This document shows, piece after piece, positions 56,061 through 64,000 of a DNA stretch of 64,000 nt. The translations under genes and the position numbers were made by a program. Every line of letters starts with the position of its first letter. Position 1 is the stretch's first letter. The notes under the pieces were generated by a model. That model was not told where the DNA came from, did no database searches, and saw nothing but the letters and a program-made list of their open reading frames with translations. The stretch comes from Cellvibrio sp. PSBB006 (GTDB lineage: Bacteria; Pseudomonadota; Gammaproteobacteria; Pseudomonadales; Cellvibrionaceae), in assembly GCF_002162135.1 (NCBI RefSeq), contig NZ_CP021382.1, forward strand, positions 4,090,001 to 4,154,000. Reading direction: 5' to 3'.

Positions 56061-59000
56061 TTAATGAAAATCCCGCGATTTTAACGCAAGGCTTTGCAGT
56101 CGATCCGTCACATCCTCAATATGACCAGCGAGCACATGAACAATAGGGGCGCCGACGTCATCTGTCAGTATGTCGACGGTGCCTTTGATGATCAGCAATT
56201 TCCCTGTCAATAATTCTTTTCGGAACTGTTCCTGCGTTGTGCTCCAGACAACCACATTATTGGTGCCGGTTTCGTCTTCCAGGGAGACAAACATGACGCC
56301 GGTGGTGGTGCCGGGACGTTGTCGTCCGGTGACGATGCCAGCGATGCGGACGAAGCCTTTGTGTGGCAAGTGAATTAACTCGGCGTGGCGCTTGCAGCGG
56401 TTAAAGGGGTATTCCTGTCTGAGTATTTCCATCGGGTGTGCACGCAGTGTCAAACCGATGGAGGCATAATCGTCCATCACATTTTCTTCCAGCGTGGGGC
56501 CATTCATTAATAATGGATCGTCATCGACTTCGCTGTCTTCCAACAGTTCTGAATGGGGCAATAAGGCGGATGCCTGCCAGCGGGCGCGGTAGCGGTCGCC
56601 GGCGATGTTGAGCAAAGCATCGGCAGAGGCGAGGCATTCGAGGTCGCTATCGCTAAGGTTGGTGCGTTTGATGATGTCGTGCAAGGAGGTGAAAGGTTTT
56701 TGCGCGCGGAACACTTCAATGGCTTCCGCTTTTTCTGCATTGAGCGATCCCACGGCAATAAATCCCAAGCGAATTCCCCACTTACCCCGGTGGTCTGGTT
56801 CGAGTGTGTATTCGTATCGGCTTTGATTGATATCGATGGGAAAAATTGTGAGGCCGTGTTTGCGGGCATCCTGAATTAATTGTGAGGGGCTGTAGAATCC
56901 CATGGGTTGACTGTTCAGCAGTGCGCAATAAAACGCCGCCGGATGGTGTCGTTTAATCCAACTGGACAAGTAACACAGAATGGCGAAAGAGGCGGAGTGG
57001 CTTTCGGGAAATCCATAGCCGCCGAAGCCTTTGATTTGTTCAAACAATCGGTCGGCAAATTCTTGCGTGTAGCCATTGTTCAACAGGCCATCTTTAAAAT
57101 CTTGTTCAAACGATAAGAGTTTGGAATTTTTCCCCCAGTTTGCCATGGCCCGGCGTAATTGATCTGCTTTGCCGCCGCTGAAGCCAGCGGCTACCATGGA
57201 TAAGCGCATCACCTGTTCCTGAAAAATGGGAATACCCAGAGTACGTTCAAGCACACTTTTCACTGTGTCGCTCGGATAAGTGATGTCTTCCTTACCAGCG
57301 CGGCGACGCAAATAGGGGTGGACCATATCACCTTGAATCGGACCTGGTCGCACAATGGCGATTTGAATCACCAGATCGTAAAAGCATACGGGTTTTAAGC
57401 GTGGCAGCATCGCCATTTGCGCGCGCGATTCCACTTGAAATACACCTACACTGTCGCCACGACAAAGCATGTTATAGGTGGCGGGATCATCTTTAGGAAT
57501 ATCCTGTATCGAGCGAATAGTCGGTTCGTAAGTCGTGATGTAATCCAGCGCACGGCGCAAGGCTGAGAGCATGCCCAGCGCCAGGACATCCACCTTCAGT
57601 AAACGCATGGCTTCAAGATCTTCCTTGTCCCATTGAATAATGGTCCTGTCCGGCATGCTCGCATTTTCCAGCGGCACCAGGTCGCTGATTTTAGTCTCGG
57701 AAATCACAAAGCCACCCACATGCTGGCTCAGGTGCCGGGGGAAGCCACGTATCTGTTGCACGAGGTTAAAGAAGTGCATCAGGAGCGTATGGTTGACATC
57801 GGTGTTGAGGGATTCCACCTGCTTTTGCAAATCTGTGCTTCTATCCCACCAGGCAATATTTTTTGCCAGGTGATCAATCAGTGTTTCATCCATGCCTAAC
57901 GCCTTGCCAACATCACGCACCGCGCTACGGCTGCGATAGGTAATGACCGTGGCGGCAATGGCGGCGCGCTCGCGACCATATTTTTGGTAAATATATTGGA
58001 TCACTTCCTCGCGTCGTTGATGTTCAAAGTCCACGTCAATATCGGGCGGCTCATCGCGCTCCAGTGAGATAAAACGTTCAAACAGGACATTGATTTGGCC
58101 CGGTTCAATCTCGGTAATAAATAAGCAATAACACACGATAGAATTAGCTGCCGAGCCTCTGCCTTGGCAAAGAATCCGCTGTTGGCGAGCAAATCGGACA
58201 ATGTCATGCACGGTTAGAAAATAATATTCGTATTCAAGTTTTTCGATTATCGTTAATTCATTTTCTATCAGATTTTCATTGGCGGGAGATACACCTTCGG
58301 GCCAGCGTTTGCGTTTTCCTTCATCAACCAAATGGCGTAAATACTCCGTAGGGGAAAAATTGTCCGGAACTAATTCCCGTGGATATTGGTAGCGCAACTC
58401 GTCCATAGAAAAATTGCAGCGGTCTGCAATCACACAGGTTTCATTCAATAATGCGGCGGGGTACAACCTGGCCAGCTGGTGAAATGATTTTAAATAGGCC
58501 TCGCCATTGAGTTCCAACCGGGTGCCCATTTCCTGCACGGACGTATTGTGACGAATAGCCGTCACCACATCTTGTAGTGGTTTGCGTTCGTTGCTGTGCA
58601 TCAGAGCGCTACCGCAGGCCACCAAAGGAATATTCTTGTTTAGGCTGAGCTGATGCCAGCGTTCAAAATCCTGTTGCTCGCCGCCATAAAATTGATGGTT
58701 AATGCCGATCCATAATCGATTTTTAAAAGCGTTACTTAATTCCGTCGCGGTTGCATCGGTAATGGTGTCGTTGAGGTCCGCCAACCAAATCACCAGGCAA
58801 TGACGCAGGCGAAAGCGCAGGTCTTCAAAGTGCGCTTCATAGGAGCCCTTTTCCGCACGCCGACGCGCCAGGGTGATAAAACCGGACAGTTCTGCATAAG
58901 CAATTTTTGACGGTGCAATGGCAATTAATCGCATGTCGTTGGATAACGTAAAACGGCTGCCGATAATCAGCTTCATCTTCAGTTGTTCTGCGGCCACAAA

Positions 59001-59150
59001 AGCTTTTACGATGCCGGCCAAAGAACATTCGTCGGTGATGGCAAGTGCGTCATAACCTAATTCGTGGGCGCGATAAACGTATTCGTCGGGATGCGACGCG
59101 CCAGTCAAAAAAGTAAAGTTGGTGATGGTGTGTAAATGAGCGTAGCGCAT
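56061..59150 (-). CDS. dnaE2: Error-prone DNA polymerase DnaE2 (ImuC)
   Basis: 1029 residues from the ATG at 59150 (MRYAHLHTITNFTFLTGASH), whose A is the last base of the imuB stop. An N-terminal PHP domain leads to the C-family polymerase core with PPDIDVDF and the acidic catalytic residues, a helix-hairpin-helix region and a C-terminal OB fold (GIVTGRQRPGTTTGVMF). DnaE2 lacks the replicative tau-binding tail and copies over damaged bases together with ImuA and ImuB, causing induced mutation. The last gene of the SOS cassette. Confidence 0.96.
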   Translation of the reverse strand: MRYAHLHTITNFTFLTGASHPDEYVYRAHELGYDALAITDECSLAGIVKAFVAAEQLKMKLIIGSRFTLSNDMRLIAIAPSKIAYAELSGFITLARRRAEKGSYEAHFEDLRFRLRHCLVIWLADLNDTITDATATELSNAFKNRLWIGINHQFYGGEQQDFERWHQLSLNKNIPLVACGSALMHSNERKPLQDVVTAIRHNTSVQEMGTRLELNGEAYLKSFHQLARLYPAALLNETCVIADRCNFSMDELRYQYPRELVPDNFSPTEYLRHLVDEGKRKRWPEGVSPANENLIENELTIIEKLEYEYYFLTVHDIVRFARQQRILCQGRGSAANSIVCYCLFITEIEPGQINVLFERFISLERDEPPDIDVDFEHQRREEVIQYIYQKYGRERAAIAATVITYRSRSAVRDVGKALGMDETLIDHLAKNIAWWDRSTDLQKQVESLNTDVNHTLLMHFFNLVQQIRGFPRHLSQHVGGFVISETKISDLVPLENASMPDRTIIQWDKEDLEAMRLLKVDVLALGMLSALRRALDYITTYEPTIRSIQDIPKDDPATYNMLCRGDSVGVFQVESRAQMAMLPRLKPVCFYDLVIQIAIVRPGPIQGDMVHPYLRRRAGKEDITYPSDTVKSVLERTLGIPIFQEQVMRLSMVAAGFSGGKADQLRRAMANWGKNSKLLSFEQDFKDGLLNNGYTQEFADRLFEQIKGFGGYGFPESHSASFAILCYLSSWIKRHHPAAFYCALLNSQPMGFYSPSQLIQDARKHGLTIFPIDINQSRYEYTLEPDHRGKWGIRLGFIAVGSLNAEKAEAIEVFRAQKPFTSLHDIIKRTNLSDSDLECLASADALLNIAGDRYRARWQASALLPHSELLEDSEVDDDPLLMNGPTLEENVMDDYASIGLTLRAHPMEILRQEYPFNRCKRHAELIHLPHKGFVRIAGIVTGRQRPGTTTGVMFVSLEDETGTNNVVVWSTTQEQFRKELLTGKLLIIKGTVDILTDDVGAPIVHVLAGHIEDVTDRLQSLALKSRDFH

Positions 59151-60664
59151 CAGGCGAACACTCCCTGCACATACCATTGCTTATCGTAAAGATTGAAAAA
59201 AATCCATAGCGATAGATTGTCCTGACGTTTCGCCAGATAGTAGTCCCGCGCAACAGGTTTATCCCACCAATCACCGATGATGCGTTCCGGCCCGATCAGC
59301 GGCGCAAGGTAACCGTGCCAGTACAGCCGCTGGTACCGATCTTCAATAGGCTCTGGATTCTCCAGTAACCAGGTGGGGCGTAAGCTGCGTTTATGAATAT
59401 CAGGCAGCGCTTGAAAGGACTTTTCTGCAAGCGTCAACACAGCTTGCGTGAGTTCCGGTACACGGCTGTCGTGATAGCTGAGTTTATAAACGGCTGCATC
59501 GCCCAGACGTGCCTTCAGTTTGGCAATGGTGACAGCGAAATCTGAAGATGACGTCTTGCGGCGACGGCTTTGATCCAGGTCGAGTATCTGGTTGCCACTT
59601 TGTACGGGCAGTGTGTATTCGCAAAGCAGTGTGATCGAATCCACTTCAAACGGCAGTGCTTTATTTTCAAACTGGATCAGCGTGAGGTCATAGAGTAATT
59701 GCCATTGGCTTTGCGGCAAATCACTGTTGACGGTCATATGCGCCTTGCGTCGATAAATATCCGTCAGGTGCCACTCAATGGCGTGGCATTGTTGTTGCCG
59801 CTTGCGCAGATAATTTTCCAGCGAACTTAATAAATGTTCAAACGTCGGCTTCAGCTGATCCACAAGCGTAATCGGGTATTCAAAATGAATGGCTTCCTCG
59901 AACCATTCATCGGGCCGATAAATATCTCTGGGTTTATCAAACAAAGCGCCTTGCGAAAAATCCTGATCAATATCAAAAATCTCGGCCAGGACATCGGCGA
60001 ATTCATGCCCAAGGCGTTTCTTGAAGCTGCGTATGGATTTGTGCGTAATTTGCCGGGTAATATCACCCAGAGTGAAAAACCCCATGCGGGTTAACGAGGC
60101 TTGTGCGGCGGGAAAATCAAATAAAACATCAATGGGCAACGCATTCAGCCGCTGGAGAAATTCCGGCCTGGTTTCCTCTCCGGTAATGGCATGTTCAGCA
60201 AAGGAAAGTATCCAGGCCGCTTTGGCAGAATGCGCAAGCCCGAATAAAAATCCGTGGGGCGTTTGATTCAGGCATTCAGTAATCCGATGAACAATGCCCG
60301 CAACACCGGAAAATAATTGCAGGCAACTGGATATCTCCAGTAATAAACCGGATTGCGCTCTGGTGGGGCTGCAATAGCGATCAATGTACGGCGTAAAGTG
60401 ATAGAGCTGTTCGGATAATTGGTGCAGAGCCTGTTGCTCCTGCGCGGGATCTCGTTCAAGGATCTCGCAGCCGCTGAGCAATTGCGCGGTGGTGATATCC
60501 ATGTCCAGTTGCACCCCGGCGTGCTGCGCGGGTTGGTTGGCAAACACCACGCGTTTTCTATCGGCAATCACTACCGGTGTCGCAATTGCATCGGATTTGA
60601 TGGCGGTTAAAGGCAAGTCAGGCAGCCGAATCGCCAACCATAAACGTGCAGAAGTTGGGCGCAT
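59150..60664 (-). CDS. imuB: ImuB, Y-family-like mutasome protein
   Basis: 504 residues of the ImuB branch. It looks like a Y-family polymerase but lacks the N-terminal catalytic acidic pair (here WLAIRLPDLPL), which is typical: ImuB binds the beta clamp, ImuA and DnaE2 rather than making DNA. C-terminal signatures are PIEDRYQRLYWHGYLAPLIG and RDYYLAKRQDNLSLWIFFN. Its ATG overlaps the imuA stop by one base and its stop overlaps the dnaE2 start. Confidence 0.95.
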   Translation of the reverse strand: MRPTSARLWLAIRLPDLPLTAIKSDAIATPVVIADRKRVVFANQPAQHAGVQLDMDITTAQLLSGCEILERDPAQEQQALHQLSEQLYHFTPYIDRYCSPTRAQSGLLLEISSCLQLFSGVAGIVHRITECLNQTPHGFLFGLAHSAKAAWILSFAEHAITGEETRPEFLQRLNALPIDVLFDFPAAQASLTRMGFFTLGDITRQITHKSIRSFKKRLGHEFADVLAEIFDIDQDFSQGALFDKPRDIYRPDEWFEEAIHFEYPITLVDQLKPTFEHLLSSLENYLRKRQQQCHAIEWHLTDIYRRKAHMTVNSDLPQSQWQLLYDLTLIQFENKALPFEVDSITLLCEYTLPVQSGNQILDLDQSRRRKTSSSDFAVTIAKLKARLGDAAVYKLSYHDSRVPELTQAVLTLAEKSFQALPDIHKRSLRPTWLLENPEPIEDRYQRLYWHGYLAPLIGPERIIGDWWDKPVARDYYLAKRQDNLSLWIFFNLYDKQWYVQGVFA

Positions 60665-61419
60665 TACTGACCTCGTAATGGTGTAACACTGGCCAACCGT
60701 TGGGGAACAATGTCCTGCTTGGTTGCCGCCGTTTTTTCGTCGAGGGCGGCATAAGCTTGCGTCGGTTTCCAGTAATCCGGCAGCGGTAACAACAAAGGTT
60801 GTGGTTGTTGTTTTTGCAGATAGCCCGTTTGTTTGAACAATGTAATTTCCAGCCCATCAGCCAGCAAACGGGCAAATAAACGTAAACGGGCCGGTGAGCT
60901 TTGTTGCTGCGCCGCAGAGGGGCGAAACATCACACACAAGCCGGTACCGTCAGAGGCCGAGAGTAAACATTTGCGCAATTCGGTATAACTGATGTTCTCC
61001 CGCGGTTGCCAGGCGAGCACCGCGCCGACGCTGGCGCGCGCCAGTTCGGTAAAGCAGCCAATAAAATGTTTTTTCTCCGCCGCATCGACCACCAACAAAC
61101 GATCAAGATCAAAACCGGCCTGGATAAACGCTTGCGCAAAGGGAATGGCCGGCGGGTTAAGCAACACAATCAGCCCGGTTACCTGTAACAGCGCCGGCGT
61201 AAACAACAGCCACTCCCCCTGAATACCCGGCTGGCACACCTCGATCAACGTCCCTAAAGGCCACCCCTGATGCAATAACCGCTCATCCAGCAGCGCATGG
61301 CCAGTGGCCAGCGCTGTCCGATCGGTAAAGCGCTGCGAATGGCCCAGCCACATATCATCCCTGAGCAATAACTGCTCAAGCGAAGCGGTGGCTGGTTTGT
61401 CGGAGGGTACATCACACAT
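60664..61419 (-). CDS. imuA: ImuA, RecA-like mutasome protein
   Basis: About 251 residues from the ATG at 61419; a GTG nine bases earlier (61428) is also possible, and neither has a good ribosome-binding site. It shows RecA/SulA-like features, LIEVCQPGIQGEWLLF in place of a Walker A, LLVVDAAEKKHFIGCF and the C-terminal LRLFARLLADGLEITLFK. ImuA joins ImuB and DnaE2 in translesion synthesis. A textbook LexA box stands 17-20 bases upstream, so the transcript must be almost leaderless. Confidence 0.94.
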   Translation of the reverse strand: MCDVPSDKPATASLEQLLLRDDMWLGHSQRFTDRTALATGHALLDERLLHQGWPLGTLIEVCQPGIQGEWLLFTPALLQVTGLIVLLNPPAIPFAQAFIQAGFDLDRLLVVDAAEKKHFIGCFTELARASVGAVLAWQPRENISYTELRKCLLSASDGTGLCVMFRPSAAQQQSSPARLRLFARLLADGLEITLFKQTGYLQKQQPQPLLLPLPDYWKPTQAYAALDEKTAATKQDIVPQRLASVTPLRGQ

Positions 61420-61435
61420 GATTGGCACAAGATAA

Positions 61436-61451
61436 CTGTATTTATATACAG
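61436..61451 (-). promoter_or_regulatory. LexA box of the imuA-imuB-dnaE2 cassette
   Basis: CTGTATTTATATACAG, a perfect CTGT-N8-ACAG operator with an AT centre and TA on its outer side. A -10-like TATACT overlaps it on the minus strand. Confidence 0.93.
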
Positions 61452-61707
61452 TATAGTGCAGAGGGTTATGGGGACGTCAATCGGGCGGGTTAGAACATTT
61501 GGGAGCATCCGATGAGTGAGCAAAAAGGATAATGGTGGGGGGTTGTTTGTCATAAAACGCAGTAACCAATTTTCTGGCTAATGCCATCTGTCGCTGGGCC
61601 AGTTATCATGCACACTTCATTTTCATGCTAATTGCCAGCGGATGCCCGCCATCCCCGGTGATTACCCAAAGATCACAAGACACAAAACACCAAAAGAAAG
61701 GTTCACA

Positions 61708-62997
61708 ATGGAATTCCTCGATCTGCAACCCGCTACCCGCGCGCAGGGTGTTGTACAGCTCCCTGGCTCCAAAAGTATCTCCAACCGCACCTTGCTGCTG
61801 GCCGCTCTGGCGCAGGGCACGACCGAGATTCGCGACCTGCTGAAGTCGGATGATACTGACCGGATGCTGGAAGCCTTGCGCAGCCTCGGCGTGGGTGTGA
61901 CCCAGATCGGGGAAAATGATTATCGTGTGGAAGGCACTGGCGGTTTTCCCAATAAAGAAGCCGATCTGTTCCTCGGTAATGCGGGCACGGCGTTTCGCCC
62001 GCTGACGGCGGCGCTGGCGTTAAGCGGTGGGACTTATAAGCTGCACGGTGTGCCGCGTATGCACGAGCGGCCCATCGGCGACCTGGTGGATGCCTTGCGT
62101 CAGATCGGTGCGGATATTACTTACCTCGGGCAAGAGGGTTTTCCGCCCCTGTTGATCAAACCTGCTGAGATTGCTGCACAAGGCACCATCAGGATTCGCG
62201 GCGATGTGTCCAGCCAGTTCCTGACGGCGCTGCTGATGGCGCTGCCCATGACCGGCAAGGAAACCCGCATCGAGCTGATCAGCGAATTGATCTCCAAGCC
62301 CTACATTGAGATTACCCTGAAGCTGATGGCGCAATTCGGTGTGGTGGTGGAGCGCGATGGCTGGGAGCGTTTCACTGTGCCGGTGGCGAAGGGCTACACC
62401 TCGCCGGGTACGATGTTTGTTGAGGGCGATGCGTCCTCTGCGTCCTATTTTCTGGCAGCGGGCGCGTTGGGTCGTGGCCCCGTGCGGGTACAGGGCGTGG
62501 GCCAGAACAGTATCCAGGGCGATGTCGCGTTTGCAGATGCACTGGAAGCAATTGGTGTGAAGATCACCAAAGGCGAGAACTGGATTGAAGCTTCAGCACC
62601 GGCCTTGCCGTTAAAAGCTTTTGACCGGGACTTCAATCATATTCCCGATGCGGCCATGACACTGGCGGTGGTTGCACTCTTCTGTGATGGCCCATCGCGC
62701 CTGACCAACATTGCCAGCTGGCGAGTAAAGGAAACGGATCGCATCGCCGCGATGGCGACTGAATTGCGCAAGCTGGGTGCGATAGTGGAAGAGGGAGAAG
62801 ATTGGCTGCGTGTGACGCCGGTCGAAAAACTTATTCCCAACGCAGCGATCGATACCTATGACGACCATCGTATGGCCATGTGTTTTTCATTGGCAACCTT
62901 CGGCGGTGTGCCGGTGCGTATCAATGACCCCAAATGCACGGCAAAAACATTCCCCACGTATTTTGATGTGTTTGCCGACGTGGTGAGTGAAAAATAG
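61708..62997 (+). CDS. aroA: 3-phosphoshikimate 1-carboxyvinyltransferase (EPSP synthase)
   Basis: 429 residues from the ATG at 61708, six bases after AAAGG; an upstream in-frame start has no support. Class I type with [19 protein letters not shown], the [13 protein letters not shown] loop, [15 protein letters not shown], and [14 protein letters not shown]. It joins phosphoenolpyruvate to shikimate 3-phosphate on the way to aromatic amino acids. It is not flanked by other shikimate or cmk/rpsA genes, and is followed after 31 bases by a membrane-protein gene. Confidence 0.97.
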   Translation: MEFLDLQPATRAQGVVQLPGSKSISNRTLLLAALAQGTTEIRDLLKSDDTDRMLEALRSLGVGVTQIGENDYRVEGTGGFPNKEADLFLGNAGTAFRPLTAALALSGGTYKLHGVPRMHERPIGDLVDALRQIGADITYLGQEGFPPLLIKPAEIAAQGTIRIRGDVSSQFLTALLMALPMTGKETRIELISELISKPYIEITLKLMAQFGVVVERDGWERFTVPVAKGYTSPGTMFVEGDASSASYFLAAGALGRGPVRVQGVGQNSIQGDVAFADALEAIGVKITKGENWIEASAPALPLKAFDRDFNHIPDAAMTLAVVALFCDGPSRLTNIASWRVKETDRIAAMATELRKLGAIVEEGEDWLRVTPVEKLIPNAAIDTYDDHRMAMCFSLATFGGVPVRINDPKCTAKTFPTYFDVFADVVSEK

Positions 62998-63028
62998 TTA
63001 GGACATGAATTCACTGGAGTGAGACGTT

Positions 63029-63520
63029 ATGCTGACCCTGTTCGCCAAAATTCTTAAGGTTCTGAATTCGGAAGCCTCTCCCTGGCAGATCGGCTGGGCC
63101 ATCGGCCTCGGTCTGCTGGCCGGCTTGTTGCCCTTTGGTTTCCTCACATTATTGATTCTGCTGATTGTCTGTTTGTTTACCATCAACCTCTCGACTTTTT
63201 TATTGGTGTGGGGCGTGTGTAGCGGTTTGATGTTTATCTTCGGCGACGCATTGGAAGCCCTCACCTGGCAATACGCGCAACAGCCGGGTTTATTGCAGTT
63301 ATTAGCTTCTACAGAAACGCTGCAGCTTTTGCATTTGCATCACACCTTGGTGCTGGGTGCGTTTGTGTTGGGTTTGCTCTTGCTCTTGCCGATAGCCTGG
63401 CTTGGTTCGTTGCTGGTTACCCAATACCGATTACGAGTGATGAGCAAATTGCAAAAATTACGGATTGTGCAAATGCTCAACGCCACCAAATTAGTTCAGC
63501 TGTATCAGAAATTAAATTAA
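63029..63520 (+). CDS. TIGR03546-type small membrane protein
   Basis: 163 residues with four hydrophobic helices (about 20-40, 43-70, 100-125). The start SPWQIGWAIGLGLLAGLLPF matches the DUF2062-like TIGR03546 family. A GGAG site lies before the ATG. The family is nearly always next to a TIGR03545 protein, as here; the function is unknown. Confidence 0.8.
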   Translation: MLTLFAKILKVLNSEASPWQIGWAIGLGLLAGLLPFGFLTLLILLIVCLFTINLSTFLLVWGVCSGLMFIFGDALEALTWQYAQQPGLLQLLASTETLQLLHLHHTLVLGAFVLGLLLLLPIAWLGSLLVTQYRLRVMSKLQKLRIVQMLNATKLVQLYQKLN

Positions 63521-63530
63521 GGAGCCGCAG

Positions 63531-64000
63531 ATGATCCGGAAATCGGGATGGTTAGTTTTTCTTGCGCTGCTGGCGACGGTTTTATTGCTGGTCTATGTTT
63601 TCGCCGGTACGGCCATTCGCATTGGTATGGTGTACACGTTGGAAAAAGCGGTGGGTGCAGAAGTTAATATCGATGATGTGTCACTGAGCCTGTCACCCTT
63701 GGCGCTCACCATTGAAGATTTGCAAATCACCAACAAGGACAAACCCACTCACAACACCATCAGTTTTGCGCAAGCCAATGCCGCATTGGAAGTCTGGCCT
63801 GCGTTGTTGGGTTATTACGTGATTAACGATTTATCAATTGACGGTCTGGCTTACGGCACTGAACGTCGCTCGCCAGGAAAAGTGTATCGCGGTGAGCTGG
63901 CCGAAGAGAGCGAAAGGGTAGATCTGGCGGAAGTCTTGCAGTTGGATTTGCCTGATGCCGATGAATTAATGGCGCGCGCGAATTTGCAAACCGAAGCCAA
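63531..64000 (+). CDS. TIGR03545-type AsmA-like protein (5' part, cut by window edge)
   Basis: The first 156 residues of a longer protein: one N-terminal membrane helix (about 8-27), then an AsmA-like start with DDVSLSLSPLALTIEDLQIT, as in proteins that bridge the periplasm. It begins 10 bases after the previous gene with a GGAG site. It is open at the right edge of the window; the rest is outside. Confidence 0.78.
   Translation, partial: MIRKSGWLVFLALLATVLLLVYVFAGTAIRIGMVYTLEKAVGAEVNIDDVSLSLSPLALTIEDLQITNKDKPTHNTISFAQANAALEVWPALLGYYVINDLSIDGLAYGTERRSPGKVYRGELAEESERVDLAEVLQLDLPDADELMARANLQTEA

Overview
The window looks like chromosomal DNA of a gammaproteobacterium, most probably a Cellvibrio-like member of the Cellvibrionaceae (inference). 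The basis is the order bamE-fur-recN-grpE-dnaK-dnaJ, a Pseudomonas-type cysteine-poor Fur, an ImuA-ImuB-DnaE2 mutasome, a candidate Gac/Rsm small RNA, and many signalling and sugar-catabolism genes. I see no rRNA, tRNA, CRISPR array, insertion sequence or prophage.

Layout. 0.15-6.9 kb: a three-gene signalling operon (large hybrid sensor kinase, second sensor kinase, single-domain response regulator). 6.9-9.6 kb: a small phosphate-binding-like protein with a porin-like protein, then a Sel1-repeat protein. 9.9-13.0 kb: a divergent cyclic-di-GMP pair (HD-GYP phosphodiesterase and Hpt-REC-REC-GGDEF cyclase). 13.1-20.0 kb: housekeeping block bamE, fur, recN (LexA box) and the heat-shock operon grpE-dnaK-dnaJ, with near-consensus sigma-32 promoters before grpE and dnaK.

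20-36.5 kb: carbohydrate and one-carbon genes: a polysaccharide deacetylase, an epimerase/oxidoreductase/MFS-permease trio, a YtfQRT-YjfF-type sugar ABC importer, a sugar dehydrogenase and a sugar-acid dehydratase that suggest oxidative pentose catabolism, and the glutathione-dependent formaldehyde pathway. All nine copies of a roughly 30-bp REP-like palindrome in the window lie here, eight of them as four inverted pairs. 36.7-41.2 kb: a LysR regulator, a Dabb protein, and dxs-ispA-xseB (isoprenoid precursors plus exonuclease VII small subunit).

41.3-41.5 kb: an intergenic stretch with all the hallmarks of an RsmY/RsmZ-type regulatory RNA: a GacA-like upstream palindrome, four GGA motifs (one in an AGGA tetraloop) and a strong terminator. 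41.7-44.8 kb: acyltransferase, HNH endonuclease and a Tat-exported TIM-barrel protein. 44.9-49.5 kb: an ECF42-type sigma factor with two DGPF/YCII proteins and companion genes. Two sites with identical architecture (TGTCGA, 17 bp, CGAC) stand before two of the transcription units, so the locus reads as a self-contained sigma-factor regulon.

49.7-55.9 kb: an RHS polymorphic-toxin locus. The RHS core ends at a DPLGL motif and switches to an AT-richer tip with a candidate permuted papain-like (His...Cys) fold, followed at once by a probable immunity gene. Then come an ADP-ribosylglycohydrolase with an N-terminal extension (possible Tri1-like immunity) and a small HExxH protein. 56.1-61.5 kb: LexA-controlled imuA-imuB-dnaE2. 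61.7-64.0 kb: aroA and a TIGR03546/TIGR03545-type pair, the last gene cut by the window edge.
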